Assembly (NCBI GenBank): GCA_041477815.1
Contig: JBGOUV010000205.1
Span: 1-12,059, forward strand
Reading direction: 5' to 3'
Length of the DNA stretch: 12,059 nt
Origin: JBGOUV01 sp041477815
Lineage (GTDB): Bacteria; Acidobacteriota; Terriglobia; Bryobacterales; JACQDG01
Positions 1 through 6,171 of the stretch are shown piece by piece. Position numbers and translations under genes: made by a program. Below the pieces are notes generated by a model. It was not told where the DNA came from. It worked only from the letters and a program-made list of their open reading frames with translations, and searched no databases. Every line of letters begins with the position of its first letter. Positions within the stretch are counted from its first letter, which is position 1.

Positions 1-185
1 CCGGAATCTTCATTGTACACGGGGAGGAGCCGGACCTGGAGGAGCAACAGAAGGTGACTAAATCGCTGGACCGGATCGACCGGTGGGGGAAATCGCTCAC
101 CGTGGTGTCCGTGTTGCTGCTCCTGGTGGTCGGTTCGCTGTGGGCGCTCGACGTGTGGCGGGCAGCCTACGAGACCCCCAAGTAG
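1..185 (+). CDS. 3' end of an unknown protein with a C-terminal membrane helix (partial)
   Basis: An open frame enters from the left edge (codons from base 3) and ends at TAG 183-185, giving the last 60 residues. An acidic, polar stretch (HGEEPDLEEQQKVTKSLDRI) is followed by one strongly hydrophobic segment (SLTVVSVLLLLVVGSLWAL) and a short tail ending in AAYETPK. This looks like the C-terminal transmembrane anchor of a membrane protein, with a charged region before it. The family is not recognisable from this fragment and no function is claimed. It converges on the AhbD-like gene, with a 272-base spacer rich in palindromes in between. Confidence 0.6.
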   Translation, partial: GIFIVHGEEPDLEEQQKVTKSLDRIDRWGKSLTVVSVLLLLVVGSLWALDVWRAAYETPK

Positions 186-280
186 CTCGGCAACCGCTTG
201 AAAAAGCCACCCGCCGGAAGCGGAGCCGAAGCCCTGCCCCACCGGGTACGGTATTTTCCATCTCCAGGGGCGGGTCCAGA

Positions 281-293
281 GGCCCCCGGGGCC
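281..293. repeat. GC-only inverted repeat GGCCCC-C-GGGGCC
   Basis: A perfect 6+1+6 dyad between two convergent genes, followed by a C run. A hairpin is possible, but there is no T tract on either strand, so it is not a classical intrinsic terminator. It may help end transcription or may only reflect base composition. Confidence 0.35.
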
Positions 294-353
294 CCCCCCA
301 TGATCGCGGCTCCGCACCAGCGTGGCTATAAGCCTGTGGCAGAAATAAGACCT

Positions 354-365
354 GGCAAATTTGCC
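354..365. repeat. 12-bp perfect palindrome GGCAAATTTGCC
   Basis: A perfect AT-centred palindrome in the 186-457 spacer. A related element GGCACTTTTGCC lies at 428-439 and an 11-bp relative GGCAAATTGCC at 4761-4771. The GG-to-GC distance is too short for a sigma54 -24/-12 promoter. It could be a site for an unidentified dimeric regulator, but its position between convergent genes argues against a simple promoter operator. Confidence 0.4.
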
Positions 366-399
366 GGATTCTCAACCCGCAGAATCAACGACTTGCCGC

Positions 400-415
400 G
401 GTGCAAATCTGCACC
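400..415. repeat. 6+4+6 inverted repeat GGTGCA-AATC-TGCACC
   Basis: A perfect 6-bp stem with a 4-base loop, about 45 bases downstream of the AhbD-like stop codon (minus strand). No U tract follows on either strand. It could be a Rho-dependent or 3'-end-stabilising hairpin. CACGTG (415-420) abuts it, and AGACTAGTCT (450-459) overlaps the AhbD-like stop codon. Confidence 0.4.
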
Positions 416-457
416 ACGTGACTCCAGGGCACTTTTGCCACCGGCTGCCAGACTAGT

Positions 458-1567
458 CTAGGCCGTAGCCACCGGGTGCGGGCGGGGCTGGTACACGCAG
501 AACGGCTCTTCCGCTAAATAGTTATTCGTAATCCCGTACGCCCGGGCGCGGCAGCCCAGGCAGAGCTGCTTGAACTCGCAGACGCCGCATTTGCCTTCCA
601 GTAGATCCGGGTCGCGGAGGTCCTGGAACACCCGCCCCTTCTGCCAGATGTCGGAGAAGGTCTCGGACCGCAGGCTGCCGGCGGAGACGGGGAGATAGCC
701 GCAGGGGTAAACGTCGCCACGATGGGAGACGAAGCAGACGGCGCTTCCGGCGAGGCATCCTCGGGTCATGCTATGCAGGCTGTGCCCCGGACGCCCCCCT
801 CCGTGCATGGGAATCTCAGGCACCGGGCGGCCGGCCCGGCGATCCTCGGCCCGGCGCTGGCGCACCACGCGGAAGTAGTGCGGGGCGCAGGTGGCCTTCA
901 TCTCGATGCGTCCTTCGAGAGACCGGTCGTAGAACCAGTTCAGGATGTCCTCGTAGTGAGCGGCGCTGACCATCTGCTCGTCCTTGATGGTAAGGCCGCA
1001 GCCCACCGGGACCAGCAGGAAGATATGGAAGGCGTCGGCGCCCAGTTCCAGGGCCAAGTCGAGGATCTGGGGAAGCTGGTGCTCGTTGTGGCGCGAAACA
1101 CTGGTGTTGACCTGCATCGACATGCCGCGCGCTTGCAGCCGCCGGAAGCCGGCCAGGGCCGCCTCGAAAGCGCCGGGCTGGCCCCGGAAGGCGTCGTGGG
1201 TGGCGGCGTCGGCCCCGTCGAGGCTGATGGCCACGCGCAGGATGCCGGAGGCCACAATACGGTCGGCGGTGGCGTCGTCCACCAGGGTGCCGTTCGTGGC
1301 CAGGGCCACCCGGATGCCGCGGTCCCGGGCCCGTTCGGCAAGCTGGAAGACATCCTTGCGCCAGAGGGGCTCGCCCCCGCTAAGTACCAGGATGAAAGGC
1401 GCATATTCGGCAATCTGGTCGATGACCCGGCAAGACTCTTCGTAGTTGAGGTCGTCGGGAGACATCAGCTCGGTGGCACTGGCCCGGCAGTGGATACAGC
1501 GCAGGTTGCAGCCAGTGGTCAATTCCCAGAAGATGAGACGCGGGCGATACTCGGTCTGGAGCATCAT
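458..1567 (-). CDS. ahbD: Radical SAM/SPASM protein, AhbD-like heme b synthase
   Basis: 369 residues. The radical-SAM cluster motif CxxxCxxC is at C20, C24 and C27 (TTGCNLRCIHC), with the SAM-binding GGEP at residues 64-67. The C-terminal SPASM region carries C271, C278, C289, C327, C330, C336, C339 and C357, enough for auxiliary Fe-S clusters. The stretches LKATCAPHY-like (here MKATCAPHYFRVVRQR), MTRGCLAG and GKCGVCEFKQLCLGCRARAY match AhbD as I know it. AhbD carries out the oxidative decarboxylation of two propionates of Fe-coproporphyrin III to give heme b, the last step of the siroheme-dependent route. NirJ (heme d1) is the nearest alternative but differs at its N terminus. ATG is taken at 1567; a second ATG follows directly. 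A GAGAG ribosome site lies within a 13-bp dyad just upstream. The gene is divergent from the YwiC-like gene. No other ahb gene is in the window. Confidence 0.78.
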   Translation of the reverse strand: MMLQTEYRPRLIFWELTTGCNLRCIHCRASATELMSPDDLNYEESCRVIDQIAEYAPFILVLSGGEPLWRKDVFQLAERARDRGIRVALATNGTLVDDATADRIVASGILRVAISLDGADAATHDAFRGQPGAFEAALAGFRRLQARGMSMQVNTSVSRHNEHQLPQILDLALELGADAFHIFLLVPVGCGLTIKDEQMVSAAHYEDILNWFYDRSLEGRIEMKATCAPHYFRVVRQRRAEDRRAGRPVPEIPMHGGGRPGHSLHSMTRGCLAGSAVCFVSHRGDVYPCGYLPVSAGSLRSETFSDIWQKGRVFQDLRDPDLLEGKCGVCEFKQLCLGCRARAYGITNNYLAEEPFCVYQPRPHPVATA

Positions 1568-1572
1568 AAGGA

Positions 1573-1585
1573 GCTCTCAGAGAGC
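1573..1585. promoter_or_regulatory. Dyad GCTCTC-A-GAGAGC at the AhbD-like start
   Basis: A perfect 6+1+6 inverted repeat that begins 6 bases upstream of the AhbD-like ATG (minus strand) and contains its GAGAG ribosome-binding bases. A protein bound here could block initiation or transcription of the divergent pair. No regulator can be assigned. Confidence 0.35.
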
Positions 1586-1653
1586 AACTGGAGTGCCAGA
1601 GTAAGGATTGGACCCTCGCTTGCACCCACACCCAGCCGCCCGCATCGCCTCCC

Positions 1654-2964
1654 ATGCCTTGGTTACTGATCCCCAAAGAGCACGGCGCCTGGGGAATGCT
1701 GTTACTGCCCTTCGTGTCCGCGCTGCTGCTGGCCGGCCGGCTGGACTGGGAAATCGTGCCGGCCGCCGTGGCGGTCCTGGTGGTGTTCCTGGTCCGCGAA
1801 CCCCTGGTAGTTTTGTGGCGGCAAGCCCGGATCTGGAAAGATCGCCGCCCCGAAACCGCGGCAGCCTGGCGATCGCTGGGCTGCTATGCGTCGGCCCTGG
1901 CCGTGTCCACAGCGCTGCTGTTCCGGGGCCTGCCGGCCGCGCCCCTGGTAGCCCTGGGTCTAATGGCGGGAGCACTGCTGCTTTCCTCGACGTACCTGGT
2001 AGTGCACCACCGCCGGCGGTCGGTAACGCTGCAAGTGTCCAGCGCCGCCGGTCTGAGCGCTTCGGCGGTGCTGGCCTGGCTGGCCGTGCGACCCCACGTG
2101 GAAGAGGCGGTGCTGTGGCTGTGGGGGCTGCAATTCGCCCACAGCACCGCGGCGCTCCTGGCCGTGCATGCCAGACTGGAAGCCCGCATCGCCGCGCGGG
2201 CATCGCCGGACCGGGACCGGGCGCGCCAGCGGGCCGTGGTGGCCCAGGCACTGCTCCTGGCGGGGGCGGCGGTGTTGGGGGCGCTCGGAAAATGGGGACT
2301 GGCCGCGGCCTTGGCGCTTTCTGGAGGCTGGCATGGCGCGGACCTGTGGCGGCTGCGAAATCCCCGGTTCGCCCAGATCCCGCTCCGGCGGGTGGGCCTG
2401 CGGGAGCTGGCCATCTCGACGGTGGTCTCAGCGATGCTGCTCGCGGGCCTGTGGGGCGCGGTCGGTCACCAAGTCGGGGAACTCGCGCCGGAAGCTCTCC
2501 GCGACATGGCAGTTCCAGCAGACGGGCTGGGCGCTCGCCAGGACGCTGGGGAGATTCTCGGGGGGGACGTCGCGCCACTCGAAGGTCTTGCGGTCGGAGT
2601 TCATCAAGGCGGGGCGGTGCTGCAGCCAATCTCCTTCCCCCACGGACTGGCCGCACAGGACGCAGGTCTTGCCGGCATACCAGCGGCTGAGCATCTGGCG
2701 GACCAGGCAGTCTTCCGGCGCTGCTTCAATCTGGCGGAGGCATTCCTGACCGCAGTCCTGGCGCTCCGGCCAGCGGCTACAGTCGCGGAGGCGCAGATCG
2801 GGGGCGCCGCCCACCAGCAGGGTAAGGGCGGCGCGGACAGCATTGACTTCGACCGCGGCCGGTTGGCAGGTTTCGGGGCAGGTGATGACGCTGGTCCCGT
2901 GGTAGCGTCGCCACGCGGCCGCCAGGATGGGGACGGCCGGGTAAATGGCCAGCAGGACGACTAA
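1654..2964 (+). CDS. YwiC-like integral membrane protein with a long antisense C-terminal extension
   Basis: 436 residues as read. The N terminus, IPKEHGAWGMLLLPF with EHGAW at residues 9-13, is the hallmark of the YwiC-like family (Pfam YwiC). Several hydrophobic segments follow up to about residue 265. The function of the family is unknown. In Bacillus subtilis ywiC lies in the narK-fnr / narGHJI nitrate-respiration region (established). Family members are usually about 240-260 residues, so the conserved part ends near base 2450. Beyond that, the frame runs antisense to the Cys-rich gene 2428-2994 and gives low-complexity sequence with no membrane character. All three forward frames stay open until at least 2690, so a simple frameshift does not restore a short gene. 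The ATG at 1654 is chosen because the conserved motif starts right after it; no clear ribosome site is seen. Confidence 0.72.
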   Translation: MPWLLIPKEHGAWGMLLLPFVSALLLAGRLDWEIVPAAVAVLVVFLVREPLVVLWRQARIWKDRRPETAAAWRSLGCYASALAVSTALLFRGLPAAPLVALGLMAGALLLSSTYLVVHHRRRSVTLQVSSAAGLSASAVLAWLAVRPHVEEAVLWLWGLQFAHSTAALLAVHARLEARIAARASPDRDRARQRAVVAQALLLAGAAVLGALGKWGLAAALALSGGWHGADLWRLRNPRFAQIPLRRVGLRELAISTVVSAMLLAGLWGAVGHQVGELAPEALRDMAVPADGLGARQDAGEILGGDVAPLEGLAVGVHQGGAVLQPISFPHGLAAQDAGLAGIPAAEHLADQAVFRRCFNLAEAFLTAVLALRPAATVAEAQIGGAAHQQGKGGADSIDFDRGRLAGFGAGDDAGPVVASPRGRQDGDGRVNGQQDD

Positions 2965-2994
2965 GGCGCCAATGACGTAGAGAATGGTGGTCAT
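2428..2994 (-). CDS. Membrane-anchored Cys-rich protein with CXXC and CXXCH motifs
   Basis: 188 residues from the ATG at 2994, which has GGGAGG (3001-3006) six bases upstream; an ATG further upstream at 3078 lacks this. Residues 3-28 form one N-terminal membrane segment (ILYVIGALVVLLAIYPAVPILAAAW). The rest is soluble, with ten cysteines: C39/C43, C72, C81/C85, C96, a CVLC pair at 111-114, and CWNCH at 159-163. The last is a CXXCH motif of the c-heme attachment type, but the others suggest a metal or Fe-S site instead, so the cofactor is open. I do not recognise a named family. The last 12 or so residues are encoded opposite the end of the YwiC-like membrane region. It is divergent from the Rrf2 regulator, and a candidate NsrR-type operator lies about 95 bases upstream of its start. 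Confidence 0.72.
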   Translation of the reverse strand: MTTILYVIGALVVLLAIYPAVPILAAAWRRYHGTSVITCPETCQPAAVEVNAVRAALTLLVGGAPDLRLRDCSRWPERQDCGQECLRQIEAAPEDCLVRQMLSRWYAGKTCVLCGQSVGEGDWLQHRPALMNSDRKTFEWRDVPPENLPSVLASAQPVCWNCHVAESFRREFPDLVTDRAPQAREQHR

Positions 2995-3086
2995 GGGACA
3001 CCTCCCAGGGAGCACAAAGCACGCCAAGGGCCAGGGTATTGGGTGGGCGAAGAGCCACAAAGGCGTAAAATGCCCCAAGCCGGGTC

Positions 3087-3109
3087 AGGATTTGAGGCAT
3101 TGAAATCCT
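3087..3109. promoter_or_regulatory. Candidate NsrR/Rrf2 operator (23-bp dyad)
   Basis: Outer arms AGGATTT (3087-3093) and AAATCCT (3103-3109) are perfect inverted repeats around 9 bases. Read as two 11-base half-sites around one central base, 8 of 11 positions are symmetric. This is the 11-1-11 layout known for NsrR operators, whose half-site starts AAGATG. The site lies about 165 bases upstream of the Rrf2 GTG and about 95 bases upstream of the divergent Cys-rich gene, suitable for control of both. A second weaker pair, GAAATC (3102-3107) / GATTTC (3123-3128), overlaps it. Confidence 0.45.
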
Positions 3110-3263
3110 TGAGTTTGGTAGAGATTTCCTTTGGCACCCACCTTGCAGATCTACGTCGGGATGACCCACAAGGTCGAGATTCCGGACCAGGAGCATTTCG
3201 TCCTCCCCGACGCGAGGGCAGGTGTACGCGGATTTGCCGGAGTCTTTATCCGAAGAACTCATC

Positions 3264-3270
3264 AGGAGGT
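3264..3270 (+). promoter_or_regulatory. Strong ribosome-binding site AGGAGGT deciding the GTG start of the Rrf2 gene
   Basis: AGGAGGT ends five bases before GTG 3276-3278. The protein that follows starts exactly at the conserved Rrf2 N terminus (MQFTRASDYAVR), so the non-ATG start is well supported. Confidence 0.85.
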
Positions 3271-3275
3271 AAGTC

Positions 3276-3707
3276 GTGCAATTTACCAGAGCATCTGACT
3301 ATGCTGTGCGCGTGTTGAGCTATCTGATCAATGCCAACGGGTCGGTGTCGCGGGCGCAGTCCATAGCCGCGGCAACCGAGATTCCCGAAAGCTTCCTGGC
3401 CAAGATCCTCGGCCAGTTGTGCCGGTCAGGGCTGGTGCGGTCGCATCGCGGCGCTCGCGGCGGCTTCTCGCTGGCGGCGCCGCCGGACTCGCTCAACCTG
3501 CTGCAGGTGGTCGAGGCCATGGAAGGGCCGCTGCGCTTGAACATCTGCGACGCCCCGGAGCGATGCGCCTTCATCGACCTCTGCCCGGTCGAAAAGGCCT
3601 GGGAGAAGGCCGAGCAGACCCTGCGCGAGTCCCTGCAAGAGCACAAGCTGGCGGACCTGGCCAGACAGGCCTGCGGCGTGGGCCTGTTCACTAAGAAGAT
3701 CGCCTGA
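3276..3707 (+). CDS. Rrf2-family transcriptional regulator, NsrR/IscR type with Fe-S ligands
   Basis: 143 residues, normal for the family. The winged-helix domain spans about residues 1-80, with the family signatures TRASDYAVRVLSYL at the N terminus and the wing RGARGGFSLA (58-67). The cluster ligands are C91, C97 and C103 in C-x5-C-x5-C spacing, nearly the same positions as IscR C92/C98/C104 and like Streptomyces NsrR. This predicts a [2Fe-2S] or [4Fe-4S] cluster sensing NO, oxygen or Fe-S status. Sequence alone does not separate NsrR from IscR. No isc or suf genes are nearby, and the neighbours (ScdA_N-like protein, YwiC-like protein, AhbD-like enzyme) favour an NsrR-like role. It is probably autoregulated through the dyad at 3087-3109. 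Start GTG 3276 has a strong Shine-Dalgarno sequence. It converges on the TIM-barrel gene with a 15-base gap. Confidence 0.9.
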   Translation: MQFTRASDYAVRVLSYLINANGSVSRAQSIAAATEIPESFLAKILGQLCRSGLVRSHRGARGGFSLAAPPDSLNLLQVVEAMEGPLRLNICDAPERCAFIDLCPVEKAWEKAEQTLRESLQEHKLADLARQACGVGLFTKKIA

Positions 3708-3722
3708 CCCCCGGCCCCCGCT

Positions 3723-4631
3723 CTACACCTGCTTAACAACCTGGAGCAGGGCTGTGAGCGAGGTCCGGGTGGCGTGGGCTTTGCCTTGGGGACTCCGGTA
3801 GTGGGTCTCCAAGGTGAAGGTATCTTTGTAGCCGGTCTGGAGGAGAGCCCGGATCTGGCCCAGGTTGTCGAACTCACCTTCGCCCACCGCGCACCACTCC
3901 ACCTTGCCGCCGGACCCGTGCCGGTAGTCCCGCAGATGCACATGAAAGATTCGCGCGGGGTCCAGGAGTTTATAACCCTCGGGGAAGGACTTCTCGCCGG
4001 CGGTGGCGGCGTTGTTGGGGTCCCAGGTAAGTCCGAAGTTGCTGTCGGGGACGGCTTTCAGCAGACGGGCGGCCTGCGCGCCGGTCCACACGTAGCTGTC
4101 TCCCACATTTTCCAAGGCCAACCTGAAACCTCGCGCCTGGGCCCGGCGGGCGGCCTCGCGGACCAGCTCGTAGATGCGCGGATAGGCGTGGCCGTCCGGA
4201 GTCTCGCCGCTCTGGTGAGTGAACGCAAACACCCGGATCTTGTCGGCGCCGAGCAGGCGGGCGCGCTCCATGGCCGCGTCGAGCAGCGACCACTGGTTAT
4301 CGAGAATGGCGCGACCCTGGGCATTATCGGGCGGCAGCGCGATCTTGAAGAAAGCCGTACTCAGAATCGACAGACGGAGGCGGTGCCGGTCGAGTAGCGC
4401 TTTGGCCTCGCGGATCTTATCGAGAGGCTGCGAGGTATTGTACTGGCCCCAAAGGGAGCGGACCTCGGCCCAGGAAAGCCCAAACTCCTGGAGGAATCCG
4501 GCCGCGGCCAGCAGGTCCTCGTCAATTTCGTCCGTGGTCACTCCCAGCCGGACTTGGCTCAGGGAGGCGGCGCGCGCCCAGGCGGCCAGGGCCGGGGCAA
4601 CGAAGAAACGGCGTCGGGTCAGCGTGGTCAT
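3723..4631 (-). CDS. Tat-exported sugar phosphate isomerase/epimerase-like TIM-barrel protein
   Basis: 302 residues from the ATG at 4631. The N terminus, TLTRRRFFVAPALAAWARAASLSQ, is a twin-arginine signal (R6-R8) with an alanine-rich hydrophobic core, which argues for this start over the upstream ATG at 4874. The rest is a xylose-isomerase-like / AP-endonuclease-2-type TIM barrel. Metal-ligand candidates are in the usual order: E174 (ALENVG), D204 (LTWDPNN), H230/H232 (FHVHLRD) and E275 (FTLETHYR). These proteins isomerise or epimerise sugars or inositol derivatives, or act on related polyols; the substrate cannot be read here. A perfect TATAAT lies six bases before the ATG, so the mRNA may be leaderless. 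It is probably a periplasmic enzyme, not obviously linked to its neighbours. Confidence 0.85.
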   Translation of the reverse strand: MTTLTRRRFFVAPALAAWARAASLSQVRLGVTTDEIDEDLLAAAGFLQEFGLSWAEVRSLWGQYNTSQPLDKIREAKALLDRHRLRLSILSTAFFKIALPPDNAQGRAILDNQWSLLDAAMERARLLGADKIRVFAFTHQSGETPDGHAYPRIYELVREAARRAQARGFRLALENVGDSYVWTGAQAARLLKAVPDSNFGLTWDPNNAATAGEKSFPEGYKLLDPARIFHVHLRDYRHGSGGKVEWCAVGEGEFDNLGQIRALLQTGYKDTFTLETHYRSPQGKAHATRTSLTALLQVVKQV

Positions 4632-4637
4632 GAGGGA

Positions 4638-4643
4638 ATTATA
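4638..4643 (-). promoter_or_regulatory. -10 box TATAAT directly before a start codon (leaderless mRNA candidate)
   Basis: Reading the minus strand, TATAAT is followed by TCCCTC-type bases and then ATG 4631, with only six bases between. A transcript starting the usual 6-8 bases after the -10 would begin at or next to the A of the ATG. No good -35 is seen 17 bases upstream. Confidence 0.45.
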
Positions 4644-4760
4644 GCGCCCGCAGGCCGGAATTGCCGGACGGATCGCGAAGCTGGAGTTGACCAGGGCTCG
4701 CTGCGCCCGGAGGATCTGCCGGTGTTGCTCCGATAAGCCGGAGATTGTCGGGGGTCTTGT

Positions 4761-4771
4761 GGCAAATTGCC
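4761..4771. repeat. Palindrome GGCAAATTGCC in a divergent intergenic region
   Basis: An 11-bp odd-length palindrome with partial outer symmetry (TTG to the left, CAA to the right), flanked at a distance by CCGGAG (4738-4743) and CTCCGG (4775-4780). It sits between the divergent TIM-barrel gene and the TIG/UspA operon and resembles the 354-365 palindrome. It is an operator candidate with no assigned regulator. Confidence 0.35.
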
Positions 4772-4819
4772 CAACTCCGGCGGTTGAAAAGGTCCGGGTG
4801 TTGGGGGAAAACGCGCAAG

Positions 4820-4847
4820 TTGAGGTGGCAACCGGCTGAAATAGCAT
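4820..4847 (+). promoter_or_regulatory. Possible sigma70 promoter of the TIG-UspA-ScdA_N operon
   Basis: TTGAGG (4820-4825), a 16-base spacer and TAGCAT (4842-4847): four of six matches in each box. It lies about 60 bases upstream of the first gene of the operon. It is weak by consensus but the best match in the 279-base spacer. Confidence 0.3.
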
Positions 4848-4910
4848 AGCGTTAGGGGTCCTCGGCAATGGCAAGAAAGATGCGACAGATACGGGCGGGA
4901 GGGACGGAAC

Positions 4911-5264
4911 ATGAGACTCGGCAAAGTGATGGCGCTGGCAGCCACGATGATCCTCGCGGCCGGACTGGCTTGGGCGGTGGATAAGTCCACCGCGCCCTAC
5001 ATGAAGAGCGTGGAGCCGGCCACGGCCAAAGCCGGCGCCGTAGTCAAAGTGGTGGGCGATTCTCTGGACAAGACACGGGTGGCCGAGGTGTATCTAACCA
5101 AGGGGAGCACGGATCTGAAGGTCCAGATCGTGGAGCAGCAGGAGGAGTTCATCCGGATCAAGGTTCCGGCAGAGGTGGCGCCGGGCCGGTACCAACTGAT
5201 GTTCCTGATGACGGGACCCGATCCAAAGTTGCTGGAGCAGCCGGTATTCCTGCTGGTCGAGTGA
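4911..5264 (+). CDS. Small secreted IPT/TIG-fold protein
   Basis: 117 residues. Residues 1-22 are a Sec signal peptide (MRLGKV, hydrophobic core, cleavage predicted after AWA). The mature part of about 95 residues reads as one immunoglobulin-like IPT/TIG fold: a start of the type xxVEPATAKAGAVVKVVGDSL, then alternating strands, then a typical end VPAEVAPGRYQLMF. Such domains act in binding or as modules of cell-surface proteins; alone, the role is unknown. A GGGAGGGA-type ribosome site lies about ten bases upstream of the ATG. It is the first gene of a three-gene operon, with UspA starting 15 bases after its stop. Confidence 0.8.
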   Translation: MRLGKVMALAATMILAAGLAWAVDKSTAPYMKSVEPATAKAGAVVKVVGDSLDKTRVAEVYLTKGSTDLKVQIVEQQEEFIRIKVPAEVAPGRYQLMFLMTGPDPKLLEQPVFLLVE

Positions 5265-5279
5265 CCCGGGAGGTGAGTC

Positions 5280-6155
5280 ATGTTGGTGCTGCGGAAGATC
5301 CTGGCGCCGGTGGACTTCTCGGACCGCGCGACGGCGGCGGCCCGGCACGCGGTGGCGCTGGCAGAACGGTTTAAGGCTTCCCTGCTCTTCGCGCACGTGA
5401 TCCCGCCGGCGCCGCCGGAGTACGCCGGCTTCGAGGGAGGGTATTATGCGGCCCGGCTCGGGCCGGTGACGGAGGACGGGCTGCGGCAGGTAGAGCGGCA
5501 GTTGCGGGAGTTGGCCGGGCAGGCGGCCGGCGCCCTTCCGTTCGAGACGGTGGTACGGGAAGGGGATCCCGGCCGGGAGATCGCGCGGCTGGCGGCCGAG
5601 AGCCGGGCCGATCTGATCGTGATGCCGACTCACGGGTACGGGCCGTTTCGGCGGTTTGTGCTCGGCTCGGTGACGGCGAAAGTACTCCACGACTGCGAGT
5701 GCCCCGTATTCACCGGGACCCACGTCGAGGAGGTCCCGGCCGGGGTCCCCGAGCTGTTCCACCGCATTGCCGTGGCGGTGGACCTGCGGGAACACAGCGA
5801 AAAGGTGCTGCGATGGGCGGCCTGCTTCGGCGAGGCCTACCACTCCGAGCTGGTGCTGATCCATGCGGCGCCATCCCTGGAGGTCAGCGGGCAGTACATG
5901 GGGGCGGAGTGGCGGAGCACCCTGGTCCAAATGGCCACCGCGGAAGCCGACAAGCTCCTGCAGAAGGCGGAGTGCCAAGCCGAGCTGGCGATCGATACCG
6001 GAGACGTGACCAAGTACGTCCCGTTGGCGGCGAAGGCGGCCGGGGCCGGTCTGCTGGTGATCGGCCGCAGCGTCCACCAAGGCCTGCTGGGAAGACTACG
6101 CACCAACGCCTACGCGCTAATCCGGGAGTCTCCGGTGCCGGTAATCAGCGTTTAG
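5280..6155 (+). CDS. Tandem universal stress protein (UspA x2)
   Basis: 291 residues: two UspA domains, about 1-150 and 158-291. The first starts RKILAPVDFSD and has a nucleotide-binding loop MPTHGYGPFRRFVLGS (G119, nine residues, G129-S130). The usual first glycine of G-x2-G-x9-GS is Pro116, a common variant, so it probably binds ATP. The second starts HRIAVAVDLREHSEKVL and ends LLVIGRSVHQGLLGRLRTNAYALIRESPVPVISV, without the GS pair, so its ATP loop looks degenerate. Tandem Usps are tied to stationary phase, low oxygen or respiratory stress in many bacteria. GGGAGGTGA lies just before ATG 5280. It is in one operon with the TIG protein and the ScdA_N-like protein (16-base gap). Confidence 0.92.
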   Translation: MLVLRKILAPVDFSDRATAAARHAVALAERFKASLLFAHVIPPAPPEYAGFEGGYYAARLGPVTEDGLRQVERQLRELAGQAAGALPFETVVREGDPGREIARLAAESRADLIVMPTHGYGPFRRFVLGSVTAKVLHDCECPVFTGTHVEEVPAGVPELFHRIAVAVDLREHSEKVLRWAACFGEAYHSELVLIHAAPSLEVSGQYMGAEWRSTLVQMATAEADKLLQKAECQAELAIDTGDVTKYVPLAAKAAGAGLLVIGRSVHQGLLGRLRTNAYALIRESPVPVISV

Positions 6156-6171
6156 TCAACGAGAGGGAACC

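Noticed and set aside
281..300. Intrinsic terminator at the GC dyad
   Set aside because: No T tract follows on either strand.
354..365. sigma54 promoter at the GGCA...TGCC elements (also 428-439 and 4761-4771)
   Set aside because: The GG to GC distance is 6-7 bases, not the 10 required between the -24 and -12 elements.
722..1669. Long plus-strand open frame opposite the AhbD-like gene
   Set aside because: A shadow of a strong gene with clear motifs; its translation is low in complexity and has no family pattern.
3161..3298. A 45-residue frame (ATG 3161) overlapping the Rrf2 ribosome site and start
   Set aside because: No ribosome site of its own, no recognisable motif, and it runs through the Rrf2 Shine-Dalgarno and first codons; most likely chance.
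4632..4874. An N-terminal extension of the TIM-barrel gene up to ATG 4874
   Set aside because: It would bury the twin-arginine signal 80 residues inside the protein; the extension has no family pattern and crosses the TATAAT.
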